This document shows, in pieces, positions 36,103 through 44,882 of a stretch of DNA of 64,000 nucleotides. Source of the DNA: an uncultured Lachnospiraceae bacterium (GTDB lineage Bacteria; Bacillota; Clostridia; Lachnospirales; Lachnospiraceae); contig ONHF01000004.1 of assembly GCA_900317555.1 (NCBI GenBank), positions 62,001 to 126,000 on the forward strand. Direction: 5' to 3'. Made by a program: the position numbers and the translations under genes. The notes below the pieces were generated by a model. That model did no database searches. It was not told the origin of the DNA and saw only the letters and a list, made by a program, of their open reading frames with translations. Each line of letters begins with the position of its first letter. Positions within the stretch are counted from its first letter, which is position 1.

Positions 36103-36393
36103 TCACATGGCATCTCTCAGCATCGCCGCCATCATCTTTCTCTGCTTCGCGCTCATCCGGCCGACCTCTTCCCTGCAGGCCTTCTTCTCCGGGTCCTCCG
36201 GTATGTCCGCCGGATTGATCCGCGAGATGGTGAGCCGCCCGTCCTCGGTCCGAACATCGACCCTGTCTCCCGGCCGGTAGCCGAGTTCGTTCAGCCACAC
36301 GCCCTCCAGGATGATGCAGAGTGCCTCGTTCAGGCTTGCGTAACGCTGACGGGATGCGTGGACGGTGAGCATTCTTCTTTCCTTTTTCTTCAT
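36103..36393 (-). CDS. SymE/AbrB-fold small protein
   Basis: 96 aa from the ATG at 36393 behind AGGAGG. The stretch EGVWLNELGYRPGDRVDV followed by DGRLTISR matches the SymE/SpoVT-AbrB swapped-hairpin fold. SymE is the toxin of a type I system in E. coli, but many phage and mobile-element homologues are simply DNA-binding regulators. It is encoded just before the small 51-aa gene and the recombinases. An antisense RNA to it, if present, cannot be judged by eye. Confidence 0.7.
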   Translation of the reverse strand: MKKKERRMLTVHASRQRYASLNEALCIILEGVWLNELGYRPGDRVDVRTEDGRLTISRINPADIPEDPEKKACREEVGRMSAKQRKMMAAMLRDAM

Positions 36394-36628
36394 GTGCGTT
36401 TCCTCCTGATGAATGATATGGAATGAGTCCTTGTACCGGAATGGTAGGGACGGCGGAGTGCCCCGCCGGCAGAAGGAGGAGCGATGGGTGCCGCGGATCT
36501 GCGGCGGACTCCCCCTGTTCCATCATCCTAGCAGGAAATCGGATTCGGCACAGCCCGTTTTTTCATGGAGGAAGTGAAAATCGTGAATCTGCACAGCCGG
36601 GTTGATCTTTTTCTGGCAATAAAGAAAA
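36394..36628. other. Gene-poor stretch upstream of the SymE-like gene
   Basis: No supported gene. With the terminator just to its right it forms a spacer of about 350 nt between the SymE-like gene and the end of the DUF5648 gene. The SymE-like gene promoter should lie here, but I see no convincing pair of boxes. Confidence 0.45.
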
Positions 36629-36662
36629 GACCCCCGCCCTCCCTTCCGGGAGAGCAGGGGTC
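36629..36662 (-). terminator. Rho-independent terminator of the DUF5648 surface-protein gene
   Basis: On the minus strand a 15-bp GC-rich stem starts with GACCCCTGCTCTCCC, has a 4-nt loop and is followed by TTTTCTTT. Two positions are wobble or mismatch. Confidence 0.85.
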
Positions 36663-36740
36663 CAGCCCATATGCTATGAGACTTATTTCAGGCCGCGGGA
36701 CGAACCATAGTCCTTCAGCCTTGTTATGTCACATTGTTGC

Positions 36741-39224
36741 TTAATCTACAGAGTAGAAGGAAATCTCCTCATACTTCCAGCCAGGCCATGTCTTTACGAC
36801 AGAGTTCTCATGAGCGCTGCCGGTGTAGAGGTGGTCACCGTTCGTCTCGTTCAGCAGACGGTATACAGGAATGGTTCCGGTGGAAGCTGCGTGGAACTTA
36901 ACGCCCTCGCCGGTGAATCCTGCCCACTTGCTTACAGTGTCATACTCATGCTTGCTGGTCGTGTAAACATGACGGCCGTTGGTGTTGTTGACAATACGGT
37001 ATACAGCAACGCCTGTGGTTGCATCCTTGCCAAGAACCTTGATGTTGGAAGTCTCTTCCGTGAAGCCCTGTGCCTTGATGCTTGCGATCTCTACAGTATC
37101 GTTCGTGTAGAAGTGCTCGCCGGTCGAAGGGTTGACGAAACGACGAAGGGTCGTAGGCACGCTGGAGCCGACACCGACAATGACGTCTACAGAGGACACC
37201 TGCTTTACGCCAAAGCCGTTCGTGGTGTAGTTGACCTTCTTGGTGATGGCAATATTGTCAGCACCCTGGAAATCGATGTTCGTAGCAGTTGAGTCGATAT
37301 TTTCAACACTTCCTGCTCCGCCATTCTTGGCAGCTACACCAGGAAGGGTTACGCCGCCCTGAACGAATGTCAGAGTTGAATTTGCAGTGAGTGCATCGCC
37401 AGTTGTGATCGTAGTATCTTTTGCGACCGCATAAGCGCTGATGATGCCATAGCCAGTAGAAGATCCTGCAGCTACCTGGTTGGAATTATCGCCAACGAAA
37501 TAGAGTACTTCGCCACCAGCGGTTGCATAAGACAGCGGAAGAGTCTTATCCATTGTAGTTACAGACTTTACAGTACCACTTGCAGAACCCATATCTACGA
37601 TAAGAATACCATGAGCACCTGCACCGATTTCAGAAGCACCTACCTGCTCAACATTTACGTCATCGCCTTTAATACCATTGCCGACTGAACCTGCCGTGCA
37701 CTTAGGGGATTTCGTAACCTCAACAATTGCTTTGCTCGTTGAGTCGTCAGTACCTGTCAGGATGGAATACTTCTTGTCAGCTGTGAACTTGGTTACGCTC
37801 TGGGCATCCGTGAAGGTAACATCCTTGTTGGTATCATTTACGCAGTCAACATTGACGGTCTTTACATTGAGATTCTGGGTCATCGTATTGATTTTGGCTT
37901 CGTCAACAACGTACTTGTCACCGTTGATGTCAACTTCCAGAGTTTTCCCACCGTTGGTGAAAGTACCTGCATAAGACGTCGTGGATACAGTGTTGTCGTG
38001 ATCCCAGCCGACCTTCTTCAGAGCAGATCCGCTCATGAGTGCGCCGGTCGTCCCGGCAATTGCATCGTCACCGACGAAGTACTTGTCGGTTACTGTCATG
38101 TATGTAGCGCTGGTCTTGTCGGTTTTCGTCTCGTGATATACGGAATAGCCGCTCTTCGGAGCTACAGTCAGGCTCTTGCCGTCGTTAGTGCCGGTTGTGT
38201 TGGAAACGCAAACTGCAGTAACGCCGTCACGTACGTCCTTCAGCGCGACTGCACCGCTTACGACCTCAACGTCGGTTGTAGAAGCGTTCTTGGATCCGTC
38301 AGCACCGGCAATCTTAGCGTTGATTGTGTCGTTGCCGACAACGTAAGCTGCGCTAGCCGTCGTGCCGTCAAACTTGAGGGTATAGGCATTTTCGAGTTTT
38401 GCGATCGCTGTCGAAGAAGCAATCATGGGAGTTTCCATCTTCTTCGAATCGTTGGAACCGCACCAAACTAACGTAGAGGGATCGTTCTTGAAAACACCGC
38501 CGGTGATGGATGCTGCCGTGAGGATATCGTTGTTGTTACCTTTCTCAACGATGTCGCTTTCAGTCATAGCGGTCGTACCGTCGGCTTTCTTTCCGGCAAG
38601 ATACGTAGCAGAATCAGTAATCGTTCCTGCAAAGTTACCGCCTGTGACAGTAAATGAAGAAGATGCTACTGTCGTAGGCTTTGCAGAACTGCCGGTGCCA
38701 GAATGAGCAGCACCGTCAGAGAATGTGATATTCCCGACGACATACCCTCCATTGATTGTCAGGTTTCCGTAATTATCTGTGATAGTTCCGGTGACCTTGC
38801 CGCCGTTCAGCGTGAGACTGGAAATATTCTGTGCAGTCGTGCTGGGAGTAGCAAAGGTAATAGACGCGATTGTACCAATTGTTGTGTCACCGTCGCCGGT
38901 GGTGTCGCTTGCTTCAATCGTGACCTTGGCTCCTACGGCATCAATGGTGACTGCACCGATTGCGTGCTCACCGATATCGATCGTATAATCACCACCCGCT
39001 GCGATTTCAAGTGTAGTGGAAGATGTTGTCGCAACGCCCGTCTTGATCGAATATTTACCGCCTTTGTTAAGGGTTACTGTATCGGTTGCCGTGATGAGGT
39101 ACTCATTGTCCGCATCAACGCCTACGTTGTTTGCTGCGAAGACGTTCAGGCTTGCGACAGGAGCAAAGGTTACGGCCATGACCGCTGCAAGAGCGACAGC
39201 GCCGAACTTTTTAAGATTTTTCAT
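36741..39224 (-). CDS. Large secreted protein with C-terminal DUF5648 repeats (lysogenic-conversion candidate)
   Basis: 827 aa. A signal peptide (residues 1-31, ending SLNVFAAN) is followed by about 640 residues rich in Thr, Ser, Ala, Gly and Asp, with short repeats such as LTLNGGKVTGTITDNYGNLTI that suggest a beta-helix. The last about 145 residues carry three FYT/VYT/LYT units (GEHFYTNDT, GRHVYTTSK, GDHLYTGSA), the DUF5648 family often found on Gram-positive surface proteins and lysins. There is no sortase signal, so it is probably released or bound non-covalently. AAAGGA precedes the ATG. It has no virion role by position and is flanked by its own terminator. Confidence 0.85.
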   Translation of the reverse strand: MKNLKKFGAVALAAVMAVTFAPVASLNVFAANNVGVDADNEYLITATDTVTLNKGGKYSIKTGVATTSSTTLEIAAGGDYTIDIGEHAIGAVTIDAVGAKVTIEASDTTGDGDTTIGTIASITFATPSTTAQNISSLTLNGGKVTGTITDNYGNLTINGGYVVGNITFSDGAAHSGTGSSAKPTTVASSSFTVTGGNFAGTITDSATYLAGKKADGTTAMTESDIVEKGNNNDILTAASITGGVFKNDPSTLVWCGSNDSKKMETPMIASSTAIAKLENAYTLKFDGTTASAAYVVGNDTINAKIAGADGSKNASTTDVEVVSGAVALKDVRDGVTAVCVSNTTGTNDGKSLTVAPKSGYSVYHETKTDKTSATYMTVTDKYFVGDDAIAGTTGALMSGSALKKVGWDHDNTVSTTSYAGTFTNGGKTLEVDINGDKYVVDEAKINTMTQNLNVKTVNVDCVNDTNKDVTFTDAQSVTKFTADKKYSILTGTDDSTSKAIVEVTKSPKCTAGSVGNGIKGDDVNVEQVGASEIGAGAHGILIVDMGSASGTVKSVTTMDKTLPLSYATAGGEVLYFVGDNSNQVAAGSSTGYGIISAYAVAKDTTITTGDALTANSTLTFVQGGVTLPGVAAKNGGAGSVENIDSTATNIDFQGADNIAITKKVNYTTNGFGVKQVSSVDVIVGVGSSVPTTLRRFVNPSTGEHFYTNDTVEIASIKAQGFTEETSNIKVLGKDATTGVAVYRIVNNTNGRHVYTTSKHEYDTVSKWAGFTGEGVKFHAASTGTIPVYRLLNETNGDHLYTGSAHENSVVKTWPGWKYEEISFYSVD

Positions 39225-39244
39225 CTCTTATTGTCCTTTCATAG

Positions 39245-39310
39245 TCAATAGGTTACTAAAACTTTTTGGTTCTTGTCGTGTGACATTTGATATCTCTTTT
39301 GTCTCTTCAT
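39245..39310 (-). CDS. Possible 21-aa leader peptide upstream of the DUF5648 gene
   Basis: ATG at 39310 directly behind AAGGAGG, ending 20 nt before the next start codon. The peptide is Lys/Arg/Gln-rich (MKRQKRYQ at the start). The ribosome site is stronger than that of the large gene, so it could be a leader or simply a translation-coupling frame. Confidence 0.4.
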   Translation of the reverse strand: MKRQKRYQMSHDKNQKVLVTY

Positions 39311-39782
39311 AGCCTCCTTCCTGGGCATGGGAACTGTACGCCGCTGTGTGTTCCGTCCTCCGCTCGTCGGTTTCCCGCCGCTCCTTCCCGGAGATACGGA
39401 GTCCTCGGCGCTCATGCAATTCCCGACCAAAGACCGGCCCGCCGCGGGAACTGAAGATACCCCCGCGGAACTTGTTTTGGCGGCGGTATCCGGCACTGAC
39501 CACAATGGGCATGCGAGCCGGAATCCTTCCGTCTTCTGGGAAGGGACGGCCCGGTCCTTGATCCGGAACTGCTGAATTCTCTCCCTGAGTGAAATAGATT
39601 GGGAAAAGATGAAAAATCAGATTTGAATTCGATGGATAAATATTCAGATGTCGATGTACTCGAAATATATAGGAACTGCGGTGCCTGTGAAACATTGTGC
39701 CAGGCTCCGCACAAGTAGTCGTAAATTATTCTTTGTTCTTCAGGTGCGGTGCCTGGCTCCGTTTCATAGCCCCGGCTCCGCT
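39311..39782. other. Gene-free leader region between repressor and DUF5648 gene, with short repeats
   Basis: About 470 nt with no supported gene. An 11-mer TGCGGTGCCTG occurs at 39677-39687 and 39745-39755. A 13-mer GTGCC[A/T]GGCTCCG occurs at 39697-39709 and 39749-39761. A weak promoter (TTTCAC, 17 nt, TATATT on the minus strand) lies near 39,665-39,695. Confidence 0.4.
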
Positions 39783-40217
39783 TCAGTTTTTTGCTTTCCC
39801 GGGCTTCTCCCGGATATATTCCTTCGATGCCCGCAGCACCTTGATCAGGAAGGCAGCCTCCGCCGGGCTCGTGTCGAGAAAGAGGTTCTGAATCTCCTTC
39901 TCTGTCTCATCAGCAGTCATGCGCCCCGCCTTGGGCGGTGTTCCGAAAAGGATCTCGTCCGGGGTGACATGAAGTTCCCGGGCGACGGATGTCAGGAGTT
40001 CAAGCGAAAACCGCCGGTGTCCTGACTCAACTGCGGACATGTACTGTACGGAAATGCCGGCCTGCTTGGCCAGTTCGTACTGGCGCATGCCCTTTTCCTT
40101 TCGGATTCTGGCTATTCGTTTTCCGGCAGCTTCATAGTCGATGAATTCTCCGGAATTCGGTTGAATTTTCTTCTTGGCTGCGGCTATGACTGACCTCCTC
40201 CGGCCGTTCGGACGCAT
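39783..40217 (-). CDS. XRE-family transcriptional regulator (probable phage repressor)
   Basis: 144 aa. The helix-turn-helix at about residues 30-85 reads IRKEKGMRQYELAKQAGISVQYMSAVESGHRRF, a standard Cro/CI type. A short helical C-terminal part follows (EKEIQNLFLDTSPAEAAFLIKVLRASKEYI) with no peptidase domain, so it is not a LexA-type self-cleaving repressor. It lies between the lysis genes and the lysogeny-end genes. A role as the lysogeny repressor is inferred from position. Confidence 0.85.
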   Translation of the reverse strand: MRPNGRRRSVIAAAKKKIQPNSGEFIDYEAAGKRIARIRKEKGMRQYELAKQAGISVQYMSAVESGHRRFSLELLTSVARELHVTPDEILFGTPPKAGRMTADETEKEIQNLFLDTSPAEAAFLIKVLRASKEYIREKPGKAKN

Positions 40218-40415
40218 CGCGCCTCATACATTCGCCGGACAAGAACTTTTTATCACACTTAGCCTATAGCTTGTAGCGAGATTGTTCTCATGTATGGTTG
40301 AGTATTTTCTCATCTTTCTCTGAAGACGTAAAAAAGAGGGAAAGACAGGCGCCCCGTCCGTCTGCCGTGCTTTCGCCGCGCAGCCGTCCGGGGTGCCTGC
40401 CCTCCCCTCCTGAAT

Positions 40416-41069
40416 TCACTTTCCCTTTCTCATCAGTTCATTTACCCTCTTCTGCACCGCATAGTAGTCGAGTCCGAGTGCTTCCAGCTTCTTCTTCCTC
40501 TCCGCCCCGTTCCCGTACTTCCCTGCGATGACGCCCCGTGCGGCCGCCTCGACGCTCATCTTCTGCACGATGACGGATTCCGCATCATACTTCGGCGCAG
40601 CGTACCCGCGGATGTATCCCCATCCGACCGGAATGGTCCGGCGCCCGACGGCGTCCCTGTAGTTTCCTTCGATGACGGTGATCTTCCCGTCCGTCACGGC
40701 TTCGACCACACCGATATGGTCGCTCCACCCGTCATTGGGCTGCGAGGCCTTGTCCCAGTTGTAGGCGATGATGTATCCAGGCTTCGGCGTGGCCCGCCCA
40801 TCCTCAATCCATATGCCCTTCTTCTGGAAGATGCGGACATGCTCCTCCACCCCGCATTCGGTCCCGATCAGATCCGTCATGCCAGCCTTGATGGCCGCGG
40901 CCGAGACGGTCGCGTCGCACCAGGAGTCCGTGTACTTCACCTTATAGCCCCTGGCGAGCGGCCTGTGGCTGTTGTAGATGTCGATGATCTGCCGGTACTT
41001 CCCGTTTGCTTCGGAAAAACCGATCCATCCCCTCATTATATTGATGAGACTCTGCGCTGTCCGTGCCAT
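40416..41069 (-). CDS. Endolysin: CHAP-type amidase/peptidase with a Cpl-7 wall-binding repeat
   Basis: 217 aa. Residues about 1-150 form a CHAP/NlpC-like cysteine hydrolase with Cys51 in YTDSWCDATV and the histidine in WSDHIGVVEAV. Residues about 170-213 form one CW_7 (Cpl-7) wall-binding repeat (ARGVIAGKYGNGAERKKKLE). It should cut the peptide part of peptidoglycan at the end of the lytic cycle. No signal peptide is present, so it depends on the holin encoded just upstream (1-nt gap). Confidence 0.92.
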   Translation of the reverse strand: MARTAQSLINIMRGWIGFSEANGKYRQIIDIYNSHRPLARGYKVKYTDSWCDATVSAAAIKAGMTDLIGTECGVEEHVRIFQKKGIWIEDGRATPKPGYIIAYNWDKASQPNDGWSDHIGVVEAVTDGKITVIEGNYRDAVGRRTIPVGWGYIRGYAAPKYDAESVIVQKMSVEAAARGVIAGKYGNGAERKKKLEALGLDYYAVQKRVNELMRKGK

Positions 41070-41070
41070 A

Positions 41071-41544
41071 TTATTCTTCGCCTCCCTTTCCGTCTTTCTT
41101 CTCGCCCTTCTCTGCTTCCTCTTCTTTCAGCCGGCTGCTCTCTTTCTCAGCACGGTGATGCAGCTGCTCGAGGACCTGCTTCAGACTGTCCGGGACCGGC
41201 AGTCCCAGGTAGGCGCTGTTCTCGAGGAGAGATAGTCCCTCGTTGGAGATGTAGAAGAAGATGATTGCGGTCCTCAGCACGCCGGGCTCCCCGAGAACGT
41301 TGACGTCGATGACGTTCCCGATCCCGACCATGACGAAGATCAGGACCTTCCGGCAGATGCCCTTGAATCCCACATCCGAGGACAGCTTCCGGTCCGCAAT
41401 GGCGCACAGCACCCCGGTGATGTAGTCGCAGATTACGAGAATCAGCAGTGCATAGAACATTTCATCCGCACCTCCCACGAAGTATCCTGCCCAGCCGCCG
41501 ATGACGGCAAAGACTGCCTGAATCCCGTTCCAGAAATCCTTCAT
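41071..41544 (-). CDS. Phage holin (TcdE/Phage_holin_4 family)
   Basis: 157 aa with three hydrophobic segments (about residues 8-25, 30-50 and 65-85) and a charged C-terminal tail rich in Lys and Glu. The motif LVICDYITGVLCAI is typical of the family. It forms membrane lesions that let the endolysin reach the wall. The stop lies just before the endolysin start. Confidence 0.9.
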   Translation of the reverse strand: MKDFWNGIQAVFAVIGGWAGYFVGGADEMFYALLILVICDYITGVLCAIADRKLSSDVGFKGICRKVLIFVMVGIGNVIDVNVLGEPGVLRTAIIFFYISNEGLSLLENSAYLGLPVPDSLKQVLEQLHHRAEKESSRLKEEEAEKGEKKDGKGGEE

Positions 41545-41551
41545 AGTACGC

Positions 41552-42949
41552 TCATGCCTCCTGTGTCAGTGTGTATGTGATCTTCATTGTCTTTTCCGTT
41601 GTCTTGATGACCGGCGTCTCCAGGTTGTTGATGGAGGCGAGGTACGGTGTCAGCAGGTAGACCGTCCGGTATTCGCTGCCGTACGCCCCGCCCCACTGTA
41701 ACAGCAGGTTCTTGTACTGGAACATGGGCGAGGACGCGTAGTAGAGCCGCGTCGCCCCGCTGACCTTCGTGACCTTGTCGTCCGGCCCGATCTGGAAGTC
41801 CCAGCCCATGATGATGCCGTTCACGAGGATCATGTAGACCTCTCCGTTCGTGCTGCCGGCCAGCTGCTTCCATGCGGTCGTGAATCCGAAGGAGATCAGC
41901 GTGACGTCGGCGGAGTTGTTGATGTTGATCTTGTAGATGCCCTTCTTGTTGTAGGCGCGGACATAGAGGTACCCGTTCCGCAGCACGGAATAGATGTCCC
42001 TCTCTGCGAAGGTGGATGTCTCGTCCCGCTTTCCGATCTGCATCAGGTAGGTCTTGGAGAGCGTCCAGGTGCCCTCCTCCACGCTGTAGTCGGTCTGGCT
42101 GATCTTGACCCAGTAGACGGTGGCATTCCCGGAGGAGTTCCCCGCGGAGGAGAATCCGTACCAGTAGCCGTCCTTCCCGTCGAAGAAGTCCCCGATCACC
42201 GCGTCGTAGCTGTCCGTGAACTTGAAGGTGCTGACCGCGACCGACTTCTCCTCAATGATGCTGGTGGTCGACTCGTTCAGCTGCTCGGAAAGTCCGAGGG
42301 TGAATGTCGGGACCCGCAGCTTTCGGATGATGACGGCGGAGTTCTTGAAGGTCAGTTCCGTGAGGATCTCCTTCTCGAAGTCGAAGTCCACCGCGTCGTA
42401 GAAGGTCTGCTGCCGGGTCTTCGCGATGCCGTCCAGGTTCACGGCCTTCAGCTTCAGGAAGGTCGATGCGGTCCCGGCCGCGCTGCCGAAGGCGTTCTGC
42501 CCGCCCCAGCTTGAGGTCAGGGCGGCCGCGGCGATTGTCCCGTTGCCCTGGGACGGCGTGAACTCCCATACGAACTTATACCCGGTGTCCGTGGCCTTGC
42601 TCTCCGTCTGGTTCAGGCTTCCCCGCATGACGTTCGTCGTCGAGTTGACGTCGTTTCCCCCGTAGGCCACCGGCAGGTTGTCCGCTGCAGGATAGATGGT
42701 CGATGCGTCTTCCGGCAGCGCCTTCGTGAACAGGAGGATCCCGCCGATCAGCTTCGGGCAGATGGGCAGCAGGGTCTTGTACCACTGCACCTCGTCGAGC
42801 GTGTCGCCTGTCGTGTAGTGGACGCCGAACGGATTGTAGGCGAAAATATCGTTCACCGCCTCCGTGATCATGTTCTCTTCCGTGACCGTCTCGACCTCCC
42901 CGGTGTTCGAGTCCGTGAGTTCGATGGTCATCACGCCCTTCAGTTTCAT
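41552..42949 (-). CDS. Probable tail tip/receptor-binding protein
   Basis: 465 aa. I do not recognise a named family. It is rich in Thr, Ser, Tyr and beta-strand patterns. It lies at the end of the tail module, directly before holin and lysin, where siphophages encode receptor-binding or tip proteins. The ATG overlaps the stop of the tail hub gene. Host-recognition function is inferred only from position. Confidence 0.75.
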   Translation of the reverse strand: MKLKGVMTIELTDSNTGEVETVTEENMITEAVNDIFAYNPFGVHYTTGDTLDEVQWYKTLLPICPKLIGGILLFTKALPEDASTIYPAADNLPVAYGGNDVNSTTNVMRGSLNQTESKATDTGYKFVWEFTPSQGNGTIAAAALTSSWGGQNAFGSAAGTASTFLKLKAVNLDGIAKTRQQTFYDAVDFDFEKEILTELTFKNSAVIIRKLRVPTFTLGLSEQLNESTTSIIEEKSVAVSTFKFTDSYDAVIGDFFDGKDGYWYGFSSAGNSSGNATVYWVKISQTDYSVEEGTWTLSKTYLMQIGKRDETSTFAERDIYSVLRNGYLYVRAYNKKGIYKININNSADVTLISFGFTTAWKQLAGSTNGEVYMILVNGIIMGWDFQIGPDDKVTKVSGATRLYYASSPMFQYKNLLLQWGGAYGSEYRTVYLLTPYLASINNLETPVIKTTEKTMKITYTLTQEA

Positions 42950-44793
42950 GCGCTCCCTCCTGTCTCGATGAATGCGGCAAAGCCGTATACCTTCTGCCTC
43001 TGAATGGTGTCGCTCCAGCTGTACCGGACGACCCAGTTGATTTCCTTTGATACGGTCTCCGTGAAGTCCTTCGGCGTGATCTTCGCCGTGAGCCGGAACG
43101 GCTGGATCTTTTCTTCGATAGTGATCTTCCCGTCCCAGGCTTCCTTCGCCGCCATGGACTGTCCGCCGACTGTCGCGATGACGTCTCCGATGCCGATGGT
43201 CCCGGACCCGCCGGTGATCCGCAGATAGACGTTGAACGTGTTCGTGTAGTTTGCGATGATGCTCTCAATCGGGTAGTACATGCTGAGGACATGCTTCCCG
43301 CTGTGCCAGGTCTCCACGAGTTTCGGCGTCTCGATGATGCTGTCGTTGAATTCGTAGGTCATGTAGACGGCCGCCTCCCCGTCGGTCTCGATTGTGACCG
43401 GCAGGCTGACGTTCACCGTCGTCTCCGGCGTGGCGGATCCTGTGCTGTCCGTCGCCGATGCATCCGAACTCCCGACCGTCATGGCGGGAATCGTGATGCT
43501 CCCCTCTGCCGTCCCGGTCTGTGTGCTCTTGTCCGCCGCAACGTCGATGACCGCCTGCCCGAAGAACTGCATGGGATTGTCCTCGGTGCTGGCGAACTGG
43601 ATGCTGATGATCTTCAGGTCCTTGTCGGAGAGGGAGAAGGCCGTAGCGTTCGTGAATACGTGGATCCCGATCTTCCCGGCCTCGATCTGGTTCAGAAGCC
43701 CGGCAATGTTCTTGTCGTTCTTCGATTTCGACTGGGCAAGGAGCGGGTTCTTCCCGACGCACTTGAATGTCTCCTTCCCGCCGATCCGGCACTGCATCGA
43801 GGTGATGGCGGCCGTCTGATCCGCGTCGGCCCCGTTCCCGGTGAACTGCAGCGCGTCCCCGAGGTCCAGTGCAGGATTTCCGATCGTGTCCGAGTCGAAA
43901 GGAACGTACTGGATCTTCGAAATTACATTCAGGATGTTCCGGCAGATGGCCTCCCGCGCGTCCTCCGTCCCGAACTGCAGGAGTGGGTTGACGCCCAGGT
44001 TCATGGTCAGCGCGTCGTCCGTTTCCAGCGCGTAGTACTCTGCGGTCTCCGTCTTCTTGTTTGTGGAACTCACCGCCGTGTACCGTGTGATGAAATCCGA
44101 GAAAGAAGAGTTGAACCGGTGCTTTGCCTCGTAGGTCTGCACGGCCGTCATGCCGTACTGCCGCAGTTCCAGCTTTCCTTCCCGGTTGATCACGAAGAAT
44201 CCGGCCAGCACCTGCCCGACGTAGTACAGGCAGTCGCGGTAGGTCTCAATGTCGTTTTCGGAATAGATGGAAAGCGTCTCGGTCCCGTTGGTCATTGCCT
44301 CGATCTGCGCCTGCGTTTGCGCTGGTTCCACATTGCAGGCCTTGCAGCACAGGGCGATGAAGTCGTACGGGGTCCCGACCGTCTCGTAGCCGTTGAAACT
44401 GCGCTCGAACCGGAGCATGTAGTCGTACCCCTTAAGTTCGAGCACCTTCCCGGTCCGGTTGGCTTCGGACACCTCGTAGATGCCCATCGGGACCGCCTCG
44501 TAGGATCCGTCTGCGAGAAGCAGGTGATAGACCGGCTCCGCCTTTGCCTCCTTCAGCGTGTACCGGTCAATCTTCGAGAAGAGGCTGATCCCGAACTCCG
44601 CTGCGTACACCGTCCCCAGTTCGATCTCCGAGGATCCGCAGCACTGCGCCGAGATGTACCCGCTCCCCTTGACGATGTCCTCCGGCCCGAACTTGTACAC
44701 TGATCCCGCTGTAGTCGTGATTTTCCCCGACCAGTAGTAGCGGCGGGTGTTCTTCTGCACGGCAGTCAGAAATGCATCGCTTACCGGATACAT
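42946..44793 (-). CDS. Tail hub / baseplate-like protein
   Basis: 615 aa. The first about 300 residues resemble siphovirus tail-hub proteins of this phage type (MYPVSDAFLTAVQKNTRRYY, then TVYAAEFGISLFSKID, then VLELKGYDYMLRFERSF). The last 250 residues are beta-rich, with Thr/Ser/Gly-rich linkers. It would sit at the tail end and carry the tip protein encoded next. In related phages this gene directly follows the DUF6711/tape-measure pair; here the three-gene cassette separates them. Confidence 0.8.
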   Translation of the reverse strand: MYPVSDAFLTAVQKNTRRYYWSGKITTTAGSVYKFGPEDIVKGSGYISAQCCGSSEIELGTVYAAEFGISLFSKIDRYTLKEAKAEPVYHLLLADGSYEAVPMGIYEVSEANRTGKVLELKGYDYMLRFERSFNGYETVGTPYDFIALCCKACNVEPAQTQAQIEAMTNGTETLSIYSENDIETYRDCLYYVGQVLAGFFVINREGKLELRQYGMTAVQTYEAKHRFNSSFSDFITRYTAVSSTNKKTETAEYYALETDDALTMNLGVNPLLQFGTEDAREAICRNILNVISKIQYVPFDSDTIGNPALDLGDALQFTGNGADADQTAAITSMQCRIGGKETFKCVGKNPLLAQSKSKNDKNIAGLLNQIEAGKIGIHVFTNATAFSLSDKDLKIISIQFASTEDNPMQFFGQAVIDVAADKSTQTGTAEGSITIPAMTVGSSDASATDSTGSATPETTVNVSLPVTIETDGEAAVYMTYEFNDSIIETPKLVETWHSGKHVLSMYYPIESIIANYTNTFNVYLRITGGSGTIGIGDVIATVGGQSMAAKEAWDGKITIEEKIQPFRLTAKITPKDFTETVSKEINWVVRYSWSDTIQRQKVYGFAAFIETGGSA

Positions 44794-44821
44794 GGCCCGC
44801 CTCCCTTCTGTTTATGGGCAC

Positions 44822-44850
44822 AAAAAAGGAGACCGGGGCAACCGATCTCC
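44822..44850 (-). terminator. Terminator closing the three-gene cassette
   Basis: On the minus strand GGAGATCGG pairs with CCGGTCTCC (one G-T pair) around a 5-nt loop, followed by TTTTTT. It starts 33 nt after the last cassette stop codon and before the tail hub gene. A second small hairpin (AAAGCAG/CTGCTTT, 44854-44872) with T-run faces the other way. Confidence 0.8.
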
Positions 44851-44882
44851 TGGAAAGCAGGTACTCTGCTTTTTTATCTGAT

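Noticed and set aside
43291-44703. Long plus-strand frames inside the phage structural genes (also 47683-49239, 57463-58914 and 19736-21364)
   Set aside because: They lie antisense to genes with clear family motifs, are rich in Arg, His and Gly or Leu as expected from GC-rich shadows, and have no ribosome binding sites.
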